From Bifidobacterium catenulatum PV20-2 (GTDB taxonomy: Bacteria; Actinomycetota; Actinomycetes; Actinomycetales; Bifidobacteriaceae): a stretch of 64,000 nucleotides of DNA. Position 1 is the stretch's first letter; each line of letters starts with the position of its first letter. Location of the stretch: contig NZ_CP007456.1 in the NCBI RefSeq assembly GCF_000800455.1, positions 1,488,001 to 1,552,000 of the forward strand, given 5' to 3'. Made by a program: the position numbers and the translations under genes. This document shows positions 42,856 to 52,818 of this stretch, piece after piece. Below the pieces are notes generated by a model. It had not been told where the DNA came from. It searched no databases and saw only the letters and a program-made list of their open reading frames with translations.

Positions 42856-45207
42856 TCAGGTATCGATCTTGGAACGGTCGAAGTCATCGGCGTTTTCAAC
42901 AATGAATGCCTTTCGAGGAGGCACATCGTCGCCCATCAACAGGCTGAAGATCTGACTGGCCTGTTCGGCATCTTCCATACGAATACGGCGCAGCATGCGC
43001 GTGCGTGGATCCATGGTGGTGTCAGCCAACTGATCGGCGTCCATCTCACCAAGACCCTTGTAACGCTGGATATCTTCGTTGTAGCTGATGTGCTTCTTGT
43101 CAAGCTCCGTCAATTTTCCGGCAAGCTCATCATCGGAATACGTATAGATGTACTCCCCCTTGCGAGCTCCGGTCAAGGCGATGCGGTGCAACGGAGGCAC
43201 AGCCGCATACACATGGCCATACTCGATGAGCGGCCGCATGTAACGGTAGAACAAGGTGAGCAGCAGAATGCGGATATGCGCACCGTCAACATCTGCATCG
43301 GTCATCATAATGACCTTGTTGTATCTTGCCTGCTCAATGTCGAAGCTTGCACCGGAGCCAGCACCGACCACCTGAATAATCGCCGCGCATTCCTTGTTCG
43401 ACAACATCTGTGACAGCGACGCCTTCTGCACGTTAAGGATTTTGCCGCGAATCGGCAACAACGCTTGGAAGCCGGAATTACGCGCGGCCTTGGCGGTACC
43501 AAGCGCGGAATCACCCTCCACGATGAACAGTTCGGCTACATCGTCATTACCCGGCTGGCAGTCAGACAGCTTCGGAGGCATGGACGCCGATTCGAGCGCG
43601 TTCTTGCGACGGGTCACCTCTTTAGTCTTACGCGCCTGAATGCGGGCATGCATTTCGCCGACGATCTTCTCAAGCACGCGACCGGACTGTTCCTTGTAGC
43701 CGCGCTTGGATCCGGTGATCATCTCACCGAACTGCTTGTCGGTCATTTTGCTGACGATCGGCTTGACCTGCGCGGTACCAAGCACATCCTTGGTCTGGCC
43801 TTGGAACTGCGGTTCGGCGATACGCACGGTGATGACGGCCACAAGACCAGCCAGGATATCATCACGTTCGACCTTCATGTTGGAATCTTTGAGATTCACC
43901 TTGAGCTTGCGCGCGTTGTCTTCAATGGCCTTACGAATCTGCTTGGTCATTCCTAACAAGTAGCCGTCCACATGCGTGCCGCCGCCGGGGGTCTCCACCA
44001 CATTGACGAAACTGCGCATGGTGGTGTCGTAACCGTTGGTCCACCGCATGGCGATGTCGACGGCGCACTTTCTTGTAACCTTCTGCGCATGCAACTCGCC
44101 GCCGTCGCCAACGGCCTGGGTTTCTTCAACGTACGTGTCTTCGCCGGTAACGCGCCAAATGTCGGAAACGGCTTCACCCTTGGACAGGTAGTCCACGAAA
44201 TCCTTCACGCCGCCGGTATGGCAGAATTCCTCGATGCGGGCATGCGTATACTTCGATCCCTGAGGTTGTGCCACGGCATCGGTTTCCACCGTCTGACCTG
44301 CGACGGCATTTTCAGCATCGTCACTTTCGCCGCTTTCGTCGCTTTTCTGCGTTTGCGCATCGTTATCCGCTACCGGTTCCTGAGATTGCGCAACTTCCTG
44401 CGTTCCTTCGAAATCCTGAGATTCGTCATCCGCAGTATTCGTAATATCGTCGATTTCCAGTATTTCATCGATGGATTCATCGCCGGTTTCCGGAATATTC
44501 TCGTCGATAACGGTGATTTTCAATCCCGGCACCAGGAAGCTGGTTTGCCTGACACGGTCGACCAGCTGCTCATAGCTGAATTCTGCGGTATCGTTGAAGA
44601 TCTCCGGATCAGCCCAGTAACGGATGCGGGTACCGGTGGTCTTCGGACTGACCTTGCCAATGATCTCAAGTTCGGTCGGGCGGTTCTTGCGCGTACGCTT
44701 GAACGGCGCGTCCGGCGACGGATGCGCCGGATCGACGTCGGTATACACACCCGGATGACCCTGGTGGAACGACATGTGATGGGTTTTGCCATCACGATCC
44801 ACTTCCACATCAAGCCTAGAGCTCAACGCGTTCACCACGGACGAGCCCACACCATGCAGTCCACCAGAGGCGCCGTACGAAGAGCTGCCGAACTTCGCGC
44901 CAGCGTGCAGCTTGGTCAACACCACTTCCACGCCGGTAAGTTTGGTCTTCGGCTCAATGTCGACAGGAATACCTCGTCCATTGTCTGCGACTTCCACGGA
45001 ACCGTCGGAATGCAGTGTTACGACGATATGGTTGCAGACACCCGCAAGGGCCTCATCGACGGAATTATCGATGATCTCCCATAAACAGTGCATCAAGCCT
45101 TGGCTATCGGTGGTACCGATATACATGCCTGGGCGCTTGCGCACCGCGTCAAGACCCTCGAGCACAGTAAGACTGCCTGCACCGTAATTGTCCTTGTCTT
45201 TCGCCAT
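42856..45207 (-). CDS. parE: DNA topoisomerase IV subunit B
   Basis: 783 aa from the ATG at 45207 (AGGAAA upstream; ATG at 45216 is an alternative adding MRK). ATPase subunit partner of ParC. GHKL motifs: EIIDNSVDEALAG, DNGRGIPVDI and GGLHGVGSSVVNALS. Toprim motifs: FIVEGDSALGTAK and MMTDADVDGAHI. The end is RYKGLGEMDADQLADTTMDP. An acidic, low-complexity insert of about 85 residues (about 255-335, SQDFEGTQEVAQSQ...) interrupts the transducer region. Distinction from GyrB relies on the nearby parC. Confidence 0.91.
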   Translation of the reverse strand: MAKDKDNYGAGSLTVLEGLDAVRKRPGMYIGTTDSQGLMHCLWEIIDNSVDEALAGVCNHIVVTLHSDGSVEVADNGRGIPVDIEPKTKLTGVEVVLTKLHAGAKFGSSSYGASGGLHGVGSSVVNALSSRLDVEVDRDGKTHHMSFHQGHPGVYTDVDPAHPSPDAPFKRTRKNRPTELEIIGKVSPKTTGTRIRYWADPEIFNDTAEFSYEQLVDRVRQTSFLVPGLKITVIDENIPETGDESIDEILEIDDITNTADDESQDFEGTQEVAQSQEPVADNDAQTQKSDESGESDDAENAVAGQTVETDAVAQPQGSKYTHARIEEFCHTGGVKDFVDYLSKGEAVSDIWRVTGEDTYVEETQAVGDGGELHAQKVTRKCAVDIAMRWTNGYDTTMRSFVNVVETPGGGTHVDGYLLGMTKQIRKAIEDNARKLKVNLKDSNMKVERDDILAGLVAVITVRIAEPQFQGQTKDVLGTAQVKPIVSKMTDKQFGEMITGSKRGYKEQSGRVLEKIVGEMHARIQARKTKEVTRRKNALESASMPPKLSDCQPGNDDVAELFIVEGDSALGTAKAARNSGFQALLPIRGKILNVQKASLSQMLSNKECAAIIQVVGAGSGASFDIEQARYNKVIMMTDADVDGAHIRILLLTLFYRYMRPLIEYGHVYAAVPPLHRIALTGARKGEYIYTYSDDELAGKLTELDKKHISYNEDIQRYKGLGEMDADQLADTTMDPRTRMLRRIRMEDAEQASQIFSLLMGDDVPPRKAFIVENADDFDRSKIDT

Positions 45208-45278
45208 TTTCCTCATTCCGACTTGCTTATTCGCTTCGGTTTTTCAAAACATAAAAACGTCTTGTAGACGTAAGAAGC

Positions 45279-45310
45279 CGAGAAATTCGACATTTCCGCC
45301 GGATTTCTCG
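45279..45310 (-). terminator. Hairpin between the sigma factor gene and parE
   Basis: CGAGAAAT and ATTTCTCG enclose 16 bases, just past the sigma factor stop. A second small inverted repeat, ACGTC-TTGTA-GACGT, is at 45257-45271 in the parE leader. Either could affect parE expression by read-through. Confidence 0.45.
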
Positions 45311-45336
45311 ACTTCATTCACACATGTATCGTCTGA

Positions 45337-46716
45337 TCACTGATCAAGGAAGTCACGCAACGTCTGCGAACGAGACGGGTGACGCAGCTTCGACATAGTC
45401 TTCGACTCAATCTGGCGAATACGTTCACGGGTTACGCCATACACGCGGCCAATGTCATCGAGCGTTTTCGGCTGACCATCTTCCAAGCCATAGCGCATCT
45501 TGATCACACCGGCCTCGCGCGGAGACAGCGTCTCAAGCACCTGCCTGAACTGTTCCTGCAACAGCGAGAAAGCAACCGCATCGGACGGTGCGATGGCGTC
45601 GGTGTCTTCGATCAGATCACCGAACTCGGAATCGCCGTCCTCGCCCAGAGGGGTATGCAGGGAAATGGGCTCACGACCGTACTTCTGCACTTCCTGCACC
45701 TTCTCGACCGGCATGTCAAGCTCGCGCGCAAGCTCATCCGGCGTAGGTTCACGGCCAAGATCCTGAAGCATCTGGCGCTGCACACGAGATAGCTTGTTGA
45801 TCACTTCGACCATGTGCACAGGCACGCGAATAGTGCGCGCCTGATCGGCCATAGCTCGGGTAATGGCCTGACGAATCCACCACGTGGCGTAGGTGGAGAA
45901 CTTGAAGCCCTTCTTCCAATCAAACTTCTCAACAGCGCGAATCAAACCAAGGTTGCCTTCCTGAATCAAATCCAAGAACAGCATGCCGCGTCCGGTGTAG
46001 CGCTTGGCCAGCGACACCACGAGTCGCAGGTTAGCCTCCAACAGGTGGTCCTTGGCACGTCTGCCATCGTTTGCGGCCCACTTAAGCTCGCGCTTGCGCT
46101 TGAAGTCCATCTGGTCGGATTCGGTGTCCAGCAGGTGTTGGGCATATAGACCAGCCTCAATACGCTCGGACAGGTCGACTTCCTGCTCCGCGTTCAGCAA
46201 GCTCACTCGACCGATCTGCTTCAGGTAATCCTTGACAGGATCGGCGGTCGCTCCTGCTGCGATCACACGACGCTTCGGGTTGCCGGACGGAGTCAGATTC
46301 TCATCATCGTCATCGTCTCGCACCACGAAAGCGCCCTTTTCCTTGGGCTCTTCCGGCTTCTTGCGTTCTTCCTCGTCCTCGTCGTCGTCATCCTCCGGCT
46401 CGGATTCCTCGTCATCATCGAGATCGTCATCATCATCCGAATCGACGTCATCGAGATCGTCATCGAAATCATCGAGATCGGGGTCATCCACCTGAGCGTC
46501 CTCATCGTCAAGGGCGTCATTCTCAATCTGCTCCTCTTCCTTCTTGGCAGGGGCGCTCTTCTTGGCGGTGGTCTTGCGAGGGGTCTTCGTGGCAGGGGTT
46601 TTCTTCGCTGCGCTTTTCTTGGTGGAGGCCTTACGCGTGGCAGCTTTCTTCGTGGAGGTGGTCTTTTCGGTCAGATCAGCCTGTTCCATGCTTGCCGTCG
46701 TTTCCTTGGTGGCCAA
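45337..46716 (-). CDS. rpoD: Principal RNA polymerase sigma factor
   Basis: 459 aa from a TTG at 46716, chosen because AGGAGG stands seven bases upstream; the ATG at 46689 has none. The N-terminal 75 residues are rich in Lys/Ala/Thr ([17 protein letters not shown]), followed by a very acidic stretch (about residues 80-140). Region 1.2 ([32 protein letters not shown]), region 2 ([57 protein letters not shown]), region 3 and region 4 ([38 protein letters not shown]) are complete. This is the housekeeping sigma, and a likely WhiB partner. Confidence 0.95.
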   Translation of the reverse strand: MATKETTASMEQADLTEKTTSTKKAATRKASTKKSAAKKTPATKTPRKTTAKKSAPAKKEEEQIENDALDDEDAQVDDPDLDDFDDDLDDVDSDDDDDLDDDEESEPEDDDDEDEEERKKPEEPKEKGAFVVRDDDDDENLTPSGNPKRRVIAAGATADPVKDYLKQIGRVSLLNAEQEVDLSERIEAGLYAQHLLDTESDQMDFKRKRELKWAANDGRRAKDHLLEANLRLVVSLAKRYTGRGMLFLDLIQEGNLGLIRAVEKFDWKKGFKFSTYATWWIRQAITRAMADQARTIRVPVHMVEVINKLSRVQRQMLQDLGREPTPDELARELDMPVEKVQEVQKYGREPISLHTPLGEDGDSEFGDLIEDTDAIAPSDAVAFSLLQEQFRQVLETLSPREAGVIKMRYGLEDGQPKTLDDIGRVYGVTRERIRQIESKTMSKLRHPSRSQTLRDFLDQ

Positions 46717-46852
46717 ACTTATCCTCCTATTGATCCTGCCAGAAGCGTATACCACAAGGACCCACTTCTGGCAAGGGCAAATCGTCAACTATGTGAGTAA
46801 ACCATCTTGCAAGGACGATTATTCCCGCATAATGAGGCCTGCACGCACAAGT

Positions 46853-46871
46853 CACGCCGCTTTACGGCGTG
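46853..46871. terminator. Small hairpin after the DUF4192 gene
   Basis: CACGCCG-CTTTA-CGGCGTG, a 7-bp stem with 5-base loop, a few bases beyond the stop. No strong T-run. Confidence 0.45.
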
Positions 46872-46876
46872 TTGCT

Positions 46877-47536
46877 TTAGGTTTCCGATGTCCAGGCAGG
46901 CCCGATATGCCGTTCGACCGCTGAACATACGATCGCTGCCAGCGAACATTGATCATCTATCGCGAGCGCGCTGATGGCGGCCGCCATGGCGCCTTCCTGA
47001 CCCATCCACCACATGATGTAGCTGATTATGGCGAACGGCTGTGCCCGATATGATTTGGGAATCATATCGATGATGTCGAACAGCATGTTGATCGCTTGGT
47101 CGCAACGTCTCATATCGGGTCTGGCTGATGGGTCGCGGAATGCATCGCTGAGCAGCTGTTCCAAACGTTGCGCGTTGCTTGGCTGCTGGGGTCGTTCGGC
47201 GAAATCCATAAGGAACTCCCGACTGGCGCGTTGCTCATCGACTATGGCGGAGATGAGGAACACATCGCGTATGGACAGCATTTCGCCCATGCCCACTGTA
47301 ATTCGTATGACCGTGTCCCTATCGAGGCTGCATTCGGTACGTGTCACGCTTACTCGGCATGGCTCGTCGTTCTCTGCCGACGCCTGTTCGAGCGCGTCCA
47401 TCCATATGAGCAACGCCTCTGATATGAGGGAACGCACCGCTTTGCGCGTGCCATTCGATCGGCGATCTTGTTCGAATTGGTTGATGGTTTCTTTCATTTC
47501 CGTTCCGGTGATGCGTACGGTCCTGTTGATTGTCAT
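46877..47536 (-). CDS. DUF4192-like protein
   Basis: 219 aa from the ATG at 47536, with AAGGAGGGCAG upstream; the longer open frame has no ribosome site. It has a helical N-terminal half (ETINQFEQDRRSNGTRKAVRSLISEALLIWMDAL), VRITVGMGEMLSIRDVFLISAIV in the middle, and a C-terminal part SYRAQPFAIISYIMWWMGQEGAMAAAISALAIDDQCSLAA resembling the TPR-like end of DUF4192 proteins found across actinobacteria. Function unknown. Divergent from the polyprenyl synthase gene. Confidence 0.7.
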   Translation of the reverse strand: MTINRTVRITGTEMKETINQFEQDRRSNGTRKAVRSLISEALLIWMDALEQASAENDEPCRVSVTRTECSLDRDTVIRITVGMGEMLSIRDVFLISAIVDEQRASREFLMDFAERPQQPSNAQRLEQLLSDAFRDPSARPDMRRCDQAINMLFDIIDMIPKSYRAQPFAIISYIMWWMGQEGAMAAAISALAIDDQCSLAAIVCSAVERHIGPAWTSET

Positions 47537-47725
47537 TGTTCTGCCCTCCTTAGCATGGTTGATCGGCTTCTCTGTGCGCCGCTTGTATGGCACTATGTCC
47601 GATGCGCTGAGACGATGCGCTGTTTTTTGGGGCTTGTGGTCGGAGGATGGGTCTTTCGGCTTTTCGCAAAATGGTTTCGGTACCGCAACTATTGCAATCA
47701 CTGAGATTTGGTCTTGTCGAATGCC

Positions 47726-47734
47726 TGTGGATAA
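47726..47734. promoter_or_regulatory. Perfect DnaA box upstream of the polyprenyl synthase
   Basis: TGTGGATAA (reverse TTATCCACA) nine bases before the start codon at 47743. A single box, so its meaning is uncertain. Confidence 0.4.
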
Positions 47735-47742
47735 CTGTTGGT

Positions 47743-48831
47743 ATGACTAGCTCTTCCGATTTGGAACAGATTGAATCGCGCATTGTTTCGTTAGTGAAGG
47801 ATTTTGCGTTCCTTCATGTGGACGATTCGGTTGTCTCTTCCTGCAGGCCCATCGCAGACATGGTCGCCACGCAGGCAGTCACTTCAAGTGAGGGCGGCAA
47901 GCGGCTTCGCGCCTTGCTGACACTGGATTCGTTCCGCGCGTTCGCTTCGGAGGATGTGCTGGAACGCGATTTCGATACGCTACTTGATTTGGCGTGTGCC
48001 GTGGAGGTTTTTCAGACCGGCGCACTGGTGCATGATGACATCATCGATGATTCCGATCTGCGTCGCGGCAAGCCATCCGCGCATCGTGCGTTTTCCACCG
48101 ATACGCATAGTGAGACTATCGGTCATGGTTTGGGAATCATGCTCGGCGACATGTTGGCCACGGCGAGCGTGGATATCGCGGATAAGGCCGCATCCAAGCT
48201 TACTTATGGTTCCGATGTGGTTGCGGCGTTGCTCAATATGCATCGCGAAGTCGAAGTTGGCCAGATACTTGATTTGGCGGTGGAACTCAACCCGTTAAAC
48301 GATCCGGACGAGCTGGTGGAAGCTTCGTTGAATGTATTCCGTTGGAAGACCGCCAGCTACACCACCATCGCCCCTTTGGAATTCGGCATGCTTGCCGCTG
48401 GTTTAAGCAAGGATGATGCTCGAAGACGCGCATTGACGGTCGGTTTGCCGCTCGGTTTGGCGTTCCAGCTTGCGGATGACCTTTTGGACGTTGTCGGCTC
48501 AAGCAGGAATACCGGGAAACCTGTTGGCGGAGATATTCGCGAAGGCAAGCGTACCGTGCTTCTCGCCGATGCCATCAACGCTGCGGATGATGGGCAGCGG
48601 CGTGAGCTTATCGACATGTGGGAAGCCGATTCGCGTTCCGAGACTCAAGTGCAACGCGCCATTGAACTGTTCGGACAGACGGGAGCCATCGCGCAATCCC
48701 GCAACAGAATCGCAGATCTGTGGCATGCATCGAAATCGGCTATCAATGCGCTTGATCTTTCTGAGTATCGCAAATCAACGCTCGTCGAGGCCTGCGCACG
48801 TTTCGTACCTAATGTACGTGCAAATGCGTGA
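47743..48831 (+). CDS. Trans-polyprenyl diphosphate synthase
   Basis: 362 aa from the ATG at 47743 (MTSSSDLEQIE), preferred over an upstream frame that overlaps the promoter; no strong ribosome site is visible. It chains isopentenyl diphosphate onto an allylic primer. Motifs: GGKRLRALLTLDSF, first Asp-rich ALVHDDIIDDSDLRRGKPSAH, and second AFQLADDLLDVVG. Product length (C15-C35) cannot be read safely. It probably supplies the lipid carrier or quinone side chain. Followed by the pknB-like kinase on the same strand. Confidence 0.9.
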   Translation: MTSSSDLEQIESRIVSLVKDFAFLHVDDSVVSSCRPIADMVATQAVTSSEGGKRLRALLTLDSFRAFASEDVLERDFDTLLDLACAVEVFQTGALVHDDIIDDSDLRRGKPSAHRAFSTDTHSETIGHGLGIMLGDMLATASVDIADKAASKLTYGSDVVAALLNMHREVEVGQILDLAVELNPLNDPDELVEASLNVFRWKTASYTTIAPLEFGMLAAGLSKDDARRRALTVGLPLGLAFQLADDLLDVVGSSRNTGKPVGGDIREGKRTVLLADAINAADDGQRRELIDMWEADSRSETQVQRAIELFGQTGAIAQSRNRIADLWHASKSAINALDLSEYRKSTLVEACARFVPNVRANA

Positions 48832-48967
48832 CGAGATCCGCGTAGCTTCTAGTCAGTCCGGACAGGACGCTCGTTCGTTGCATAATCCGCAAACCTCTGC
48901 TTGTAGACTACAAATGAGAACACGTTCAGCGTGAAGCGTTTTGAAGAAGGAACCGCAGCAATCAACC

Positions 48968-51172
48968 ATGAGTGAAGCTCCACATGCCCCCGAAGGTCAG
49001 GTCATCGAAGGCCGGTATCGGGTCGTCAGCAGAATCGCCGATGGCGGCATGGCCACAGTGTACCAGGCGGTAGACGAGCGCTTGGGGCGCACTGTCGCCA
49101 TCAAAATCATGCATACGCAGCTGGCTCAGGGGCCGCACCGTGACCAATTCGTGGAGCGTTTCCACCGCGAGGCACGCTCCGCGGCCGCCATTGCCAACCC
49201 GCATATCGTGCAAGTGTATGACACCGGCGAATTCGACGGTCTTGACTACCTCGTCATGGAGTATGTTCACGGCGTGAATCTGCGCTATGAAATGAACCAG
49301 CAAGGCACGTTCAGCGTTCGTGAAACGTTGCGTATCATCGGCGAAACGTTGGATGGCCTTGCTTCCGCACACCGTGCGGGCGTGGTACATCGCGACATCA
49401 AGCCGGAGAACATTCTGCTCAACGACCGCGGCCACGTGCAGATCACCGATTTCGGTTTGGCCAAAACGGTTTCACAGGCAACGCTTTCCTCCACTGGCAT
49501 CCTACTTGGAACGGCCGCATATCTGGCGCCGGAAATGATTGAGAGGAACCAGGCCACGCCTCAAGGCGACTTGTACTCCGTAGGCATCATGGCTTGGGAA
49601 ATGCTCGCAGGCAAGGTGCCGTTCACTTCGAACAATCCGGTGACATTGGTATTTAAGCATGTTCACGAGGATGTGCCAAGCATCGTTACCGTCTGTGAGG
49701 GCATCAATGCCAATGTGGCTGCATTCATCGCTCACCTCACGGCTCGCGCGGTCGAAGCACGACCCGCAGACGCTTCCGCCGCATTGGCCGAGTTGCAGCG
49801 ACTGCAATCCATGCTCGCGATCAGCGATTGGCAGTATCGGCTTCCCACGGCAAACGTCAACGTATCGCGCAATACCGCACAAGCGGAAGATGCCGCTGCC
49901 CCGATGGATGAGGGTAATCCGGCTCCGCCCACTCCCCCGGCCCCACCGACGCAACAATTCGACGATCGTACACGCAAGCTGGACAGAGTCAAACCGAACA
50001 TGACGACCGTCATGCCGGTGCAACAACAGAACGTTGATCCCGAGGCGACAACGCGCTTCTCGCTGCCGCCGGATGGAGGCGTCAATACCGCAGACAGCAG
50101 TACGAGGCCGCAATCCCCTGCCATGCAGAACGGCGATTACGGCAATGCGGGAAAGGACAAATCTTCGAAAAAACATCGTACGCCGCTTATCGTCGCAGGT
50201 GTGGCTGCGCTTCTTTTGACGTGTGGCGCAGGCGGCTGGGCATGGTGGCGTTACCAGGGGCCTGGCAGTTATTGGACCATGCCTCAGCCGGATGGCATGT
50301 CGTGCAGCGATTCCGTAGCCTGCCCCATCACCGGTGTGAAATGGAGCGACTATGAGAGTCTGCTGAAGGTTTCCGATATCGAATACGAAGTGTCGGAAGA
50401 GTATAGCGATTCCATAGCGGAAGGCGATATCATCTCCACCGATCCGGCGAATGTCGGCGATCGTGGCAGCAAGCGTCGCGGCCAGAAGGTCAAGGTCGTG
50501 GTCTCCAAGGGAGTCAGACAGGCGACGGTTCCCGCCGACATTCTCGACGCGACCAGCGCATCCGGCAAGGATCCGATCAATGCGTTGAAGAAGGCCGGAT
50601 TCGATAATGTCGAGCAGACCACTGCTTCCGATGACACGTATTCCATGAAGGTGCCGCAGGGGGCGTTGCTGTCGTTAAGCGTGGATCCCGGTGCCACATT
50701 GCCGCATAATACGACGATCACCGTCACCGTGTCGCAGGGACCAAAGCCCATAACCATGCCTAATATCGTCGGCAAGACGAAAGATGAGGCGCAGCAGACG
50801 ATGGATGACCTCAAACTCACCGCCAATTGGACGGAATCCTTCGACGATAAGATTCCGCAGGGTCAGGTGATTTCCACTTCCGTCAGCAGCGGCAATACGC
50901 TGCATTGGGGAGATAGCGTTGACGTAGTGGTCTCCAAGGGACCGGAAACCATAACCTTACCGAATTATGTGGGCCAGAAAGCCTCTGACGCCAAAGCTGC
51001 GTTGGAGAAGCTTGGATTCACGGTCAAAGTGAGTTCGCAGCTCACATTGGACGCCAGCCAAGATAAGAAGGTCGCTTCGCAGGATCCGGTAGGTGGCACC
51101 GAAGTACGTATCCGAGACGAAAATGGAACCCCGACCACCATCACATTGAAAATGTATTCCTCACTGTTCTAA
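48968..51172 (+). CDS. pknB: Serine/threonine protein kinase with four PASTA domains
   Basis: 734 aa from the ATG at 48968; the TTG at 48941 is a less likely start. Kinase domain (about 15-285): IADGGMATVYQAVD, VAIKIM, catalytic VVHRDIKPENILLN and TDFGLAKTVSQ, and activation-end GTAAYLAPEMI. A Pro-rich linker precedes a single helix (PLIVAGVAALLLTCGAGGWAW, about 410-430) and four extracellular PASTA repeats, several ending VVSKG or VSQG. PASTA domains sense muropeptides or lipid II, so it couples wall status to growth. The PASTA-less pknA and the Pkn phosphatase are not in this window. Confidence 0.94.
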   Translation: MSEAPHAPEGQVIEGRYRVVSRIADGGMATVYQAVDERLGRTVAIKIMHTQLAQGPHRDQFVERFHREARSAAAIANPHIVQVYDTGEFDGLDYLVMEYVHGVNLRYEMNQQGTFSVRETLRIIGETLDGLASAHRAGVVHRDIKPENILLNDRGHVQITDFGLAKTVSQATLSSTGILLGTAAYLAPEMIERNQATPQGDLYSVGIMAWEMLAGKVPFTSNNPVTLVFKHVHEDVPSIVTVCEGINANVAAFIAHLTARAVEARPADASAALAELQRLQSMLAISDWQYRLPTANVNVSRNTAQAEDAAAPMDEGNPAPPTPPAPPTQQFDDRTRKLDRVKPNMTTVMPVQQQNVDPEATTRFSLPPDGGVNTADSSTRPQSPAMQNGDYGNAGKDKSSKKHRTPLIVAGVAALLLTCGAGGWAWWRYQGPGSYWTMPQPDGMSCSDSVACPITGVKWSDYESLLKVSDIEYEVSEEYSDSIAEGDIISTDPANVGDRGSKRRGQKVKVVVSKGVRQATVPADILDATSASGKDPINALKKAGFDNVEQTTASDDTYSMKVPQGALLSLSVDPGATLPHNTTITVTVSQGPKPITMPNIVGKTKDEAQQTMDDLKLTANWTESFDDKIPQGQVISTSVSSGNTLHWGDSVDVVVSKGPETITLPNYVGQKASDAKAALEKLGFTVKVSSQLTLDASQDKKVASQDPVGGTEVRIRDENGTPTTITLKMYSSLF

Positions 51173-51216
51173 AACGTGGGAGGCACCGGATCCGGCAACG
51201 CGTTTCCCCACAACAG

Positions 51217-51250
51217 AGTGAGCCCGTCCGATTTCCCGGATGGGCTCACT
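51217..51250. terminator. Terminator between the kinase and acyltransferase genes
   Basis: AGTGAGCCCGTCC and GGATGGGCTCACT form a 13-bp stem (one G-T) with an 8-base loop between two converging genes. Confidence 0.8.
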
Positions 51251-51308
51251 GATGGCGTCCCGTCTCCGTTTTCAAATCATCTTTACAACTGCGTGACTAC
51301 GACAAAAT

Positions 51309-52019
51309 TCAGTCCTGCTTCGGCTGCTCTTCCGCTTCCTTGGCCGCCTTAAGCTGTTCCTTAACTTTTTGCGCGTATTCGTTCACATATTCCTGACCAC
51401 TCATCTTCTGAATCTCCATGGTCACACGGTCGGTAAGCGAACGCAGGTCGTCATGCGTAATCTGGTCCAACGGTTTTTTTTCAACCTCGATCGGCTTGCC
51501 GTAAATCACCGTGGTCTTGCCTTTGTCGGGAATGACCTGCCCTGGCTTCTGCAATTCTCGGGAGCCGATGATAGCGGCCGGAACAATCGGACATCCGGTT
51601 TCGAATGCCAGACGCGCCGCACCGGTGTGGCCTTTATAGAGACGTCCGTCAGGACTGCGGGTGCCTTCGATGTGGATGCCGAACAGGTGGCCGTCCTCAA
51701 TGATTTCACGGGCATGGTTCAGCGCACCCAACGACTTGGAACCACCGGAACGGTCCACGGGGAACACGCCAACGGATGTAAACCACCATTTCTTGAACTT
51801 GCCTTTGATGCCTTTACCTTCGAAATATTCGGCTTTGCCCATGAAGTGAATCATGCGTGGGCTGGTCAGCGGCAACAGTGCATCGTCGATGACGGCAAGA
51901 TGGTTGGCCGCAATAATGGCACCGCCTTCGCGAGGAATGTTTTCAAGCCCTTTTGCGGTCGGTCCCAAACGGTGGATGGCGATCGGTCCTAGGCCTTTAA
52001 CGAAAAACCAGTAGAGCAT
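51309..52019 (-). CDS. plsC: 1-acyl-sn-glycerol-3-phosphate acyltransferase (PlsC-like)
   Basis: 236 aa. It acylates lysophosphatidic acid on the inner membrane face to make phosphatidic acid. Motifs: AANHLAVIDDALL (NHX4D), a short hydrophobic part MLYWFFVKGLGPIAIH at the start, FPVDRSGGSKSL and IHIEGTRSPDGRLYKGHTGAARLAFETGCPIVPAAI (the EGTR motif and following substrate-binding part). The Lys/Glu-rich tail is common in actinobacterial members. Divergent from a small membrane protein gene. Confidence 0.9.
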   Translation of the reverse strand: MLYWFFVKGLGPIAIHRLGPTAKGLENIPREGGAIIAANHLAVIDDALLPLTSPRMIHFMGKAEYFEGKGIKGKFKKWWFTSVGVFPVDRSGGSKSLGALNHAREIIEDGHLFGIHIEGTRSPDGRLYKGHTGAARLAFETGCPIVPAAIIGSRELQKPGQVIPDKGKTTVIYGKPIEVEKKPLDQITHDDLRSLTDRVTMEIQKMSGQEYVNEYAQKVKEQLKAAKEAEEQPKQD

Positions 52020-52070
52020 TCTTCACGGTCCTCCCAGCGGATGGGCATCCGCTTGATTAAAGTTATCAGT

Positions 52071-52646
52071 ATGACTGACCTCAACAATAGCAATGCCGAT
52101 GAAGAACACCCAAATACCGAGTCGCATGGTGGAGGGAATGTTCCATCCTCTGATGCGAACGATCTGGATGCCGCTTGGGCAGAATTCGCCAGTTCTCATG
52201 CCGACGATTTGAAGGCCGTGGAACACTCGCGGAATGCGAAGCGTTTCGAGAAACATGCGCAGCGACGTGAAAAAGAGGCGCTGCTATCGATTCGGGATCT
52301 GGATCAGGGTACATTCACCGACGATATACCGCAAGGTCGTGGACCACGCGATTTCACAGGTTCCAGCTGGTTGGACACCGATAGAGTGATGGATCGTTAT
52401 GGAGATGATTTCGTGCCTCCGAATCCAGAAATCGGACATGTCAAGCTTTCGAAACTCGTGTTCTGGGCGTTGCTGGTCGCCGGAGTCATCGGCATCATCG
52501 TTTCTGTATTCATGCCTACGTTGGCGGCGATTCTGGGATCGATTTTCGGCTTGTGCGCATTGGTCGGCGCCGCAGGGCTTATTGTGCAGCACAAGGGACA
52601 CTCACAGACTCGCTTTGATGAGTTTGATGATGGCGCGAGGGTCTGA
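52071..52646 (+). CDS. Actinobacterial membrane protein of unknown function
   Basis: 191 aa from the ATG at 52071 (MTDLNNSNADEE). A hydrophilic, acidic N-terminal 125 residues includes DLDAAWAEFASSHADDLKAVEHSRNAKRFEKHAQRREKEAL and DFTGSSWLDTDRVMDRYGDDFVPPNP. Two membrane helices follow (VFWALLVAGVIGIIVSVFM and LGSIFGLCALVGAAGLIV) and a short charged tail. It resembles DUF-type membrane proteins with conserved GPRD(F/Y) segments in actinobacteria; function unknown. The ribosome site is weak. Confidence 0.78.
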   Translation: MTDLNNSNADEEHPNTESHGGGNVPSSDANDLDAAWAEFASSHADDLKAVEHSRNAKRFEKHAQRREKEALLSIRDLDQGTFTDDIPQGRGPRDFTGSSWLDTDRVMDRYGDDFVPPNPEIGHVKLSKLVFWALLVAGVIGIIVSVFMPTLAAILGSIFGLCALVGAAGLIVQHKGHSQTRFDEFDDGARV

Positions 52647-52734
52647 TTTCGACCTCTTCTTCATCGAGCATATTTCAGAACATCATAAGAATCCTGGCAA
52701 CGAGATTTTCACATCGAAAACCTCGCATCAGAAA

Positions 52735-52777
52735 AATGCGTGTGCGGCACCGGATATTTCGATGCCGCACACGCATT
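52735..52777. terminator. Bidirectional terminator before trpD
   Basis: AATGCGTGTGCGGCA and TGCCGCACACGCATT, a perfect 15-bp stem with 13-base loop, between converging genes. Confidence 0.88.
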
Positions 52778-52818
52778 GCTATTCAGTTATTGGCAAATAC
52801 CGATCAGAAAGTCCTGAG

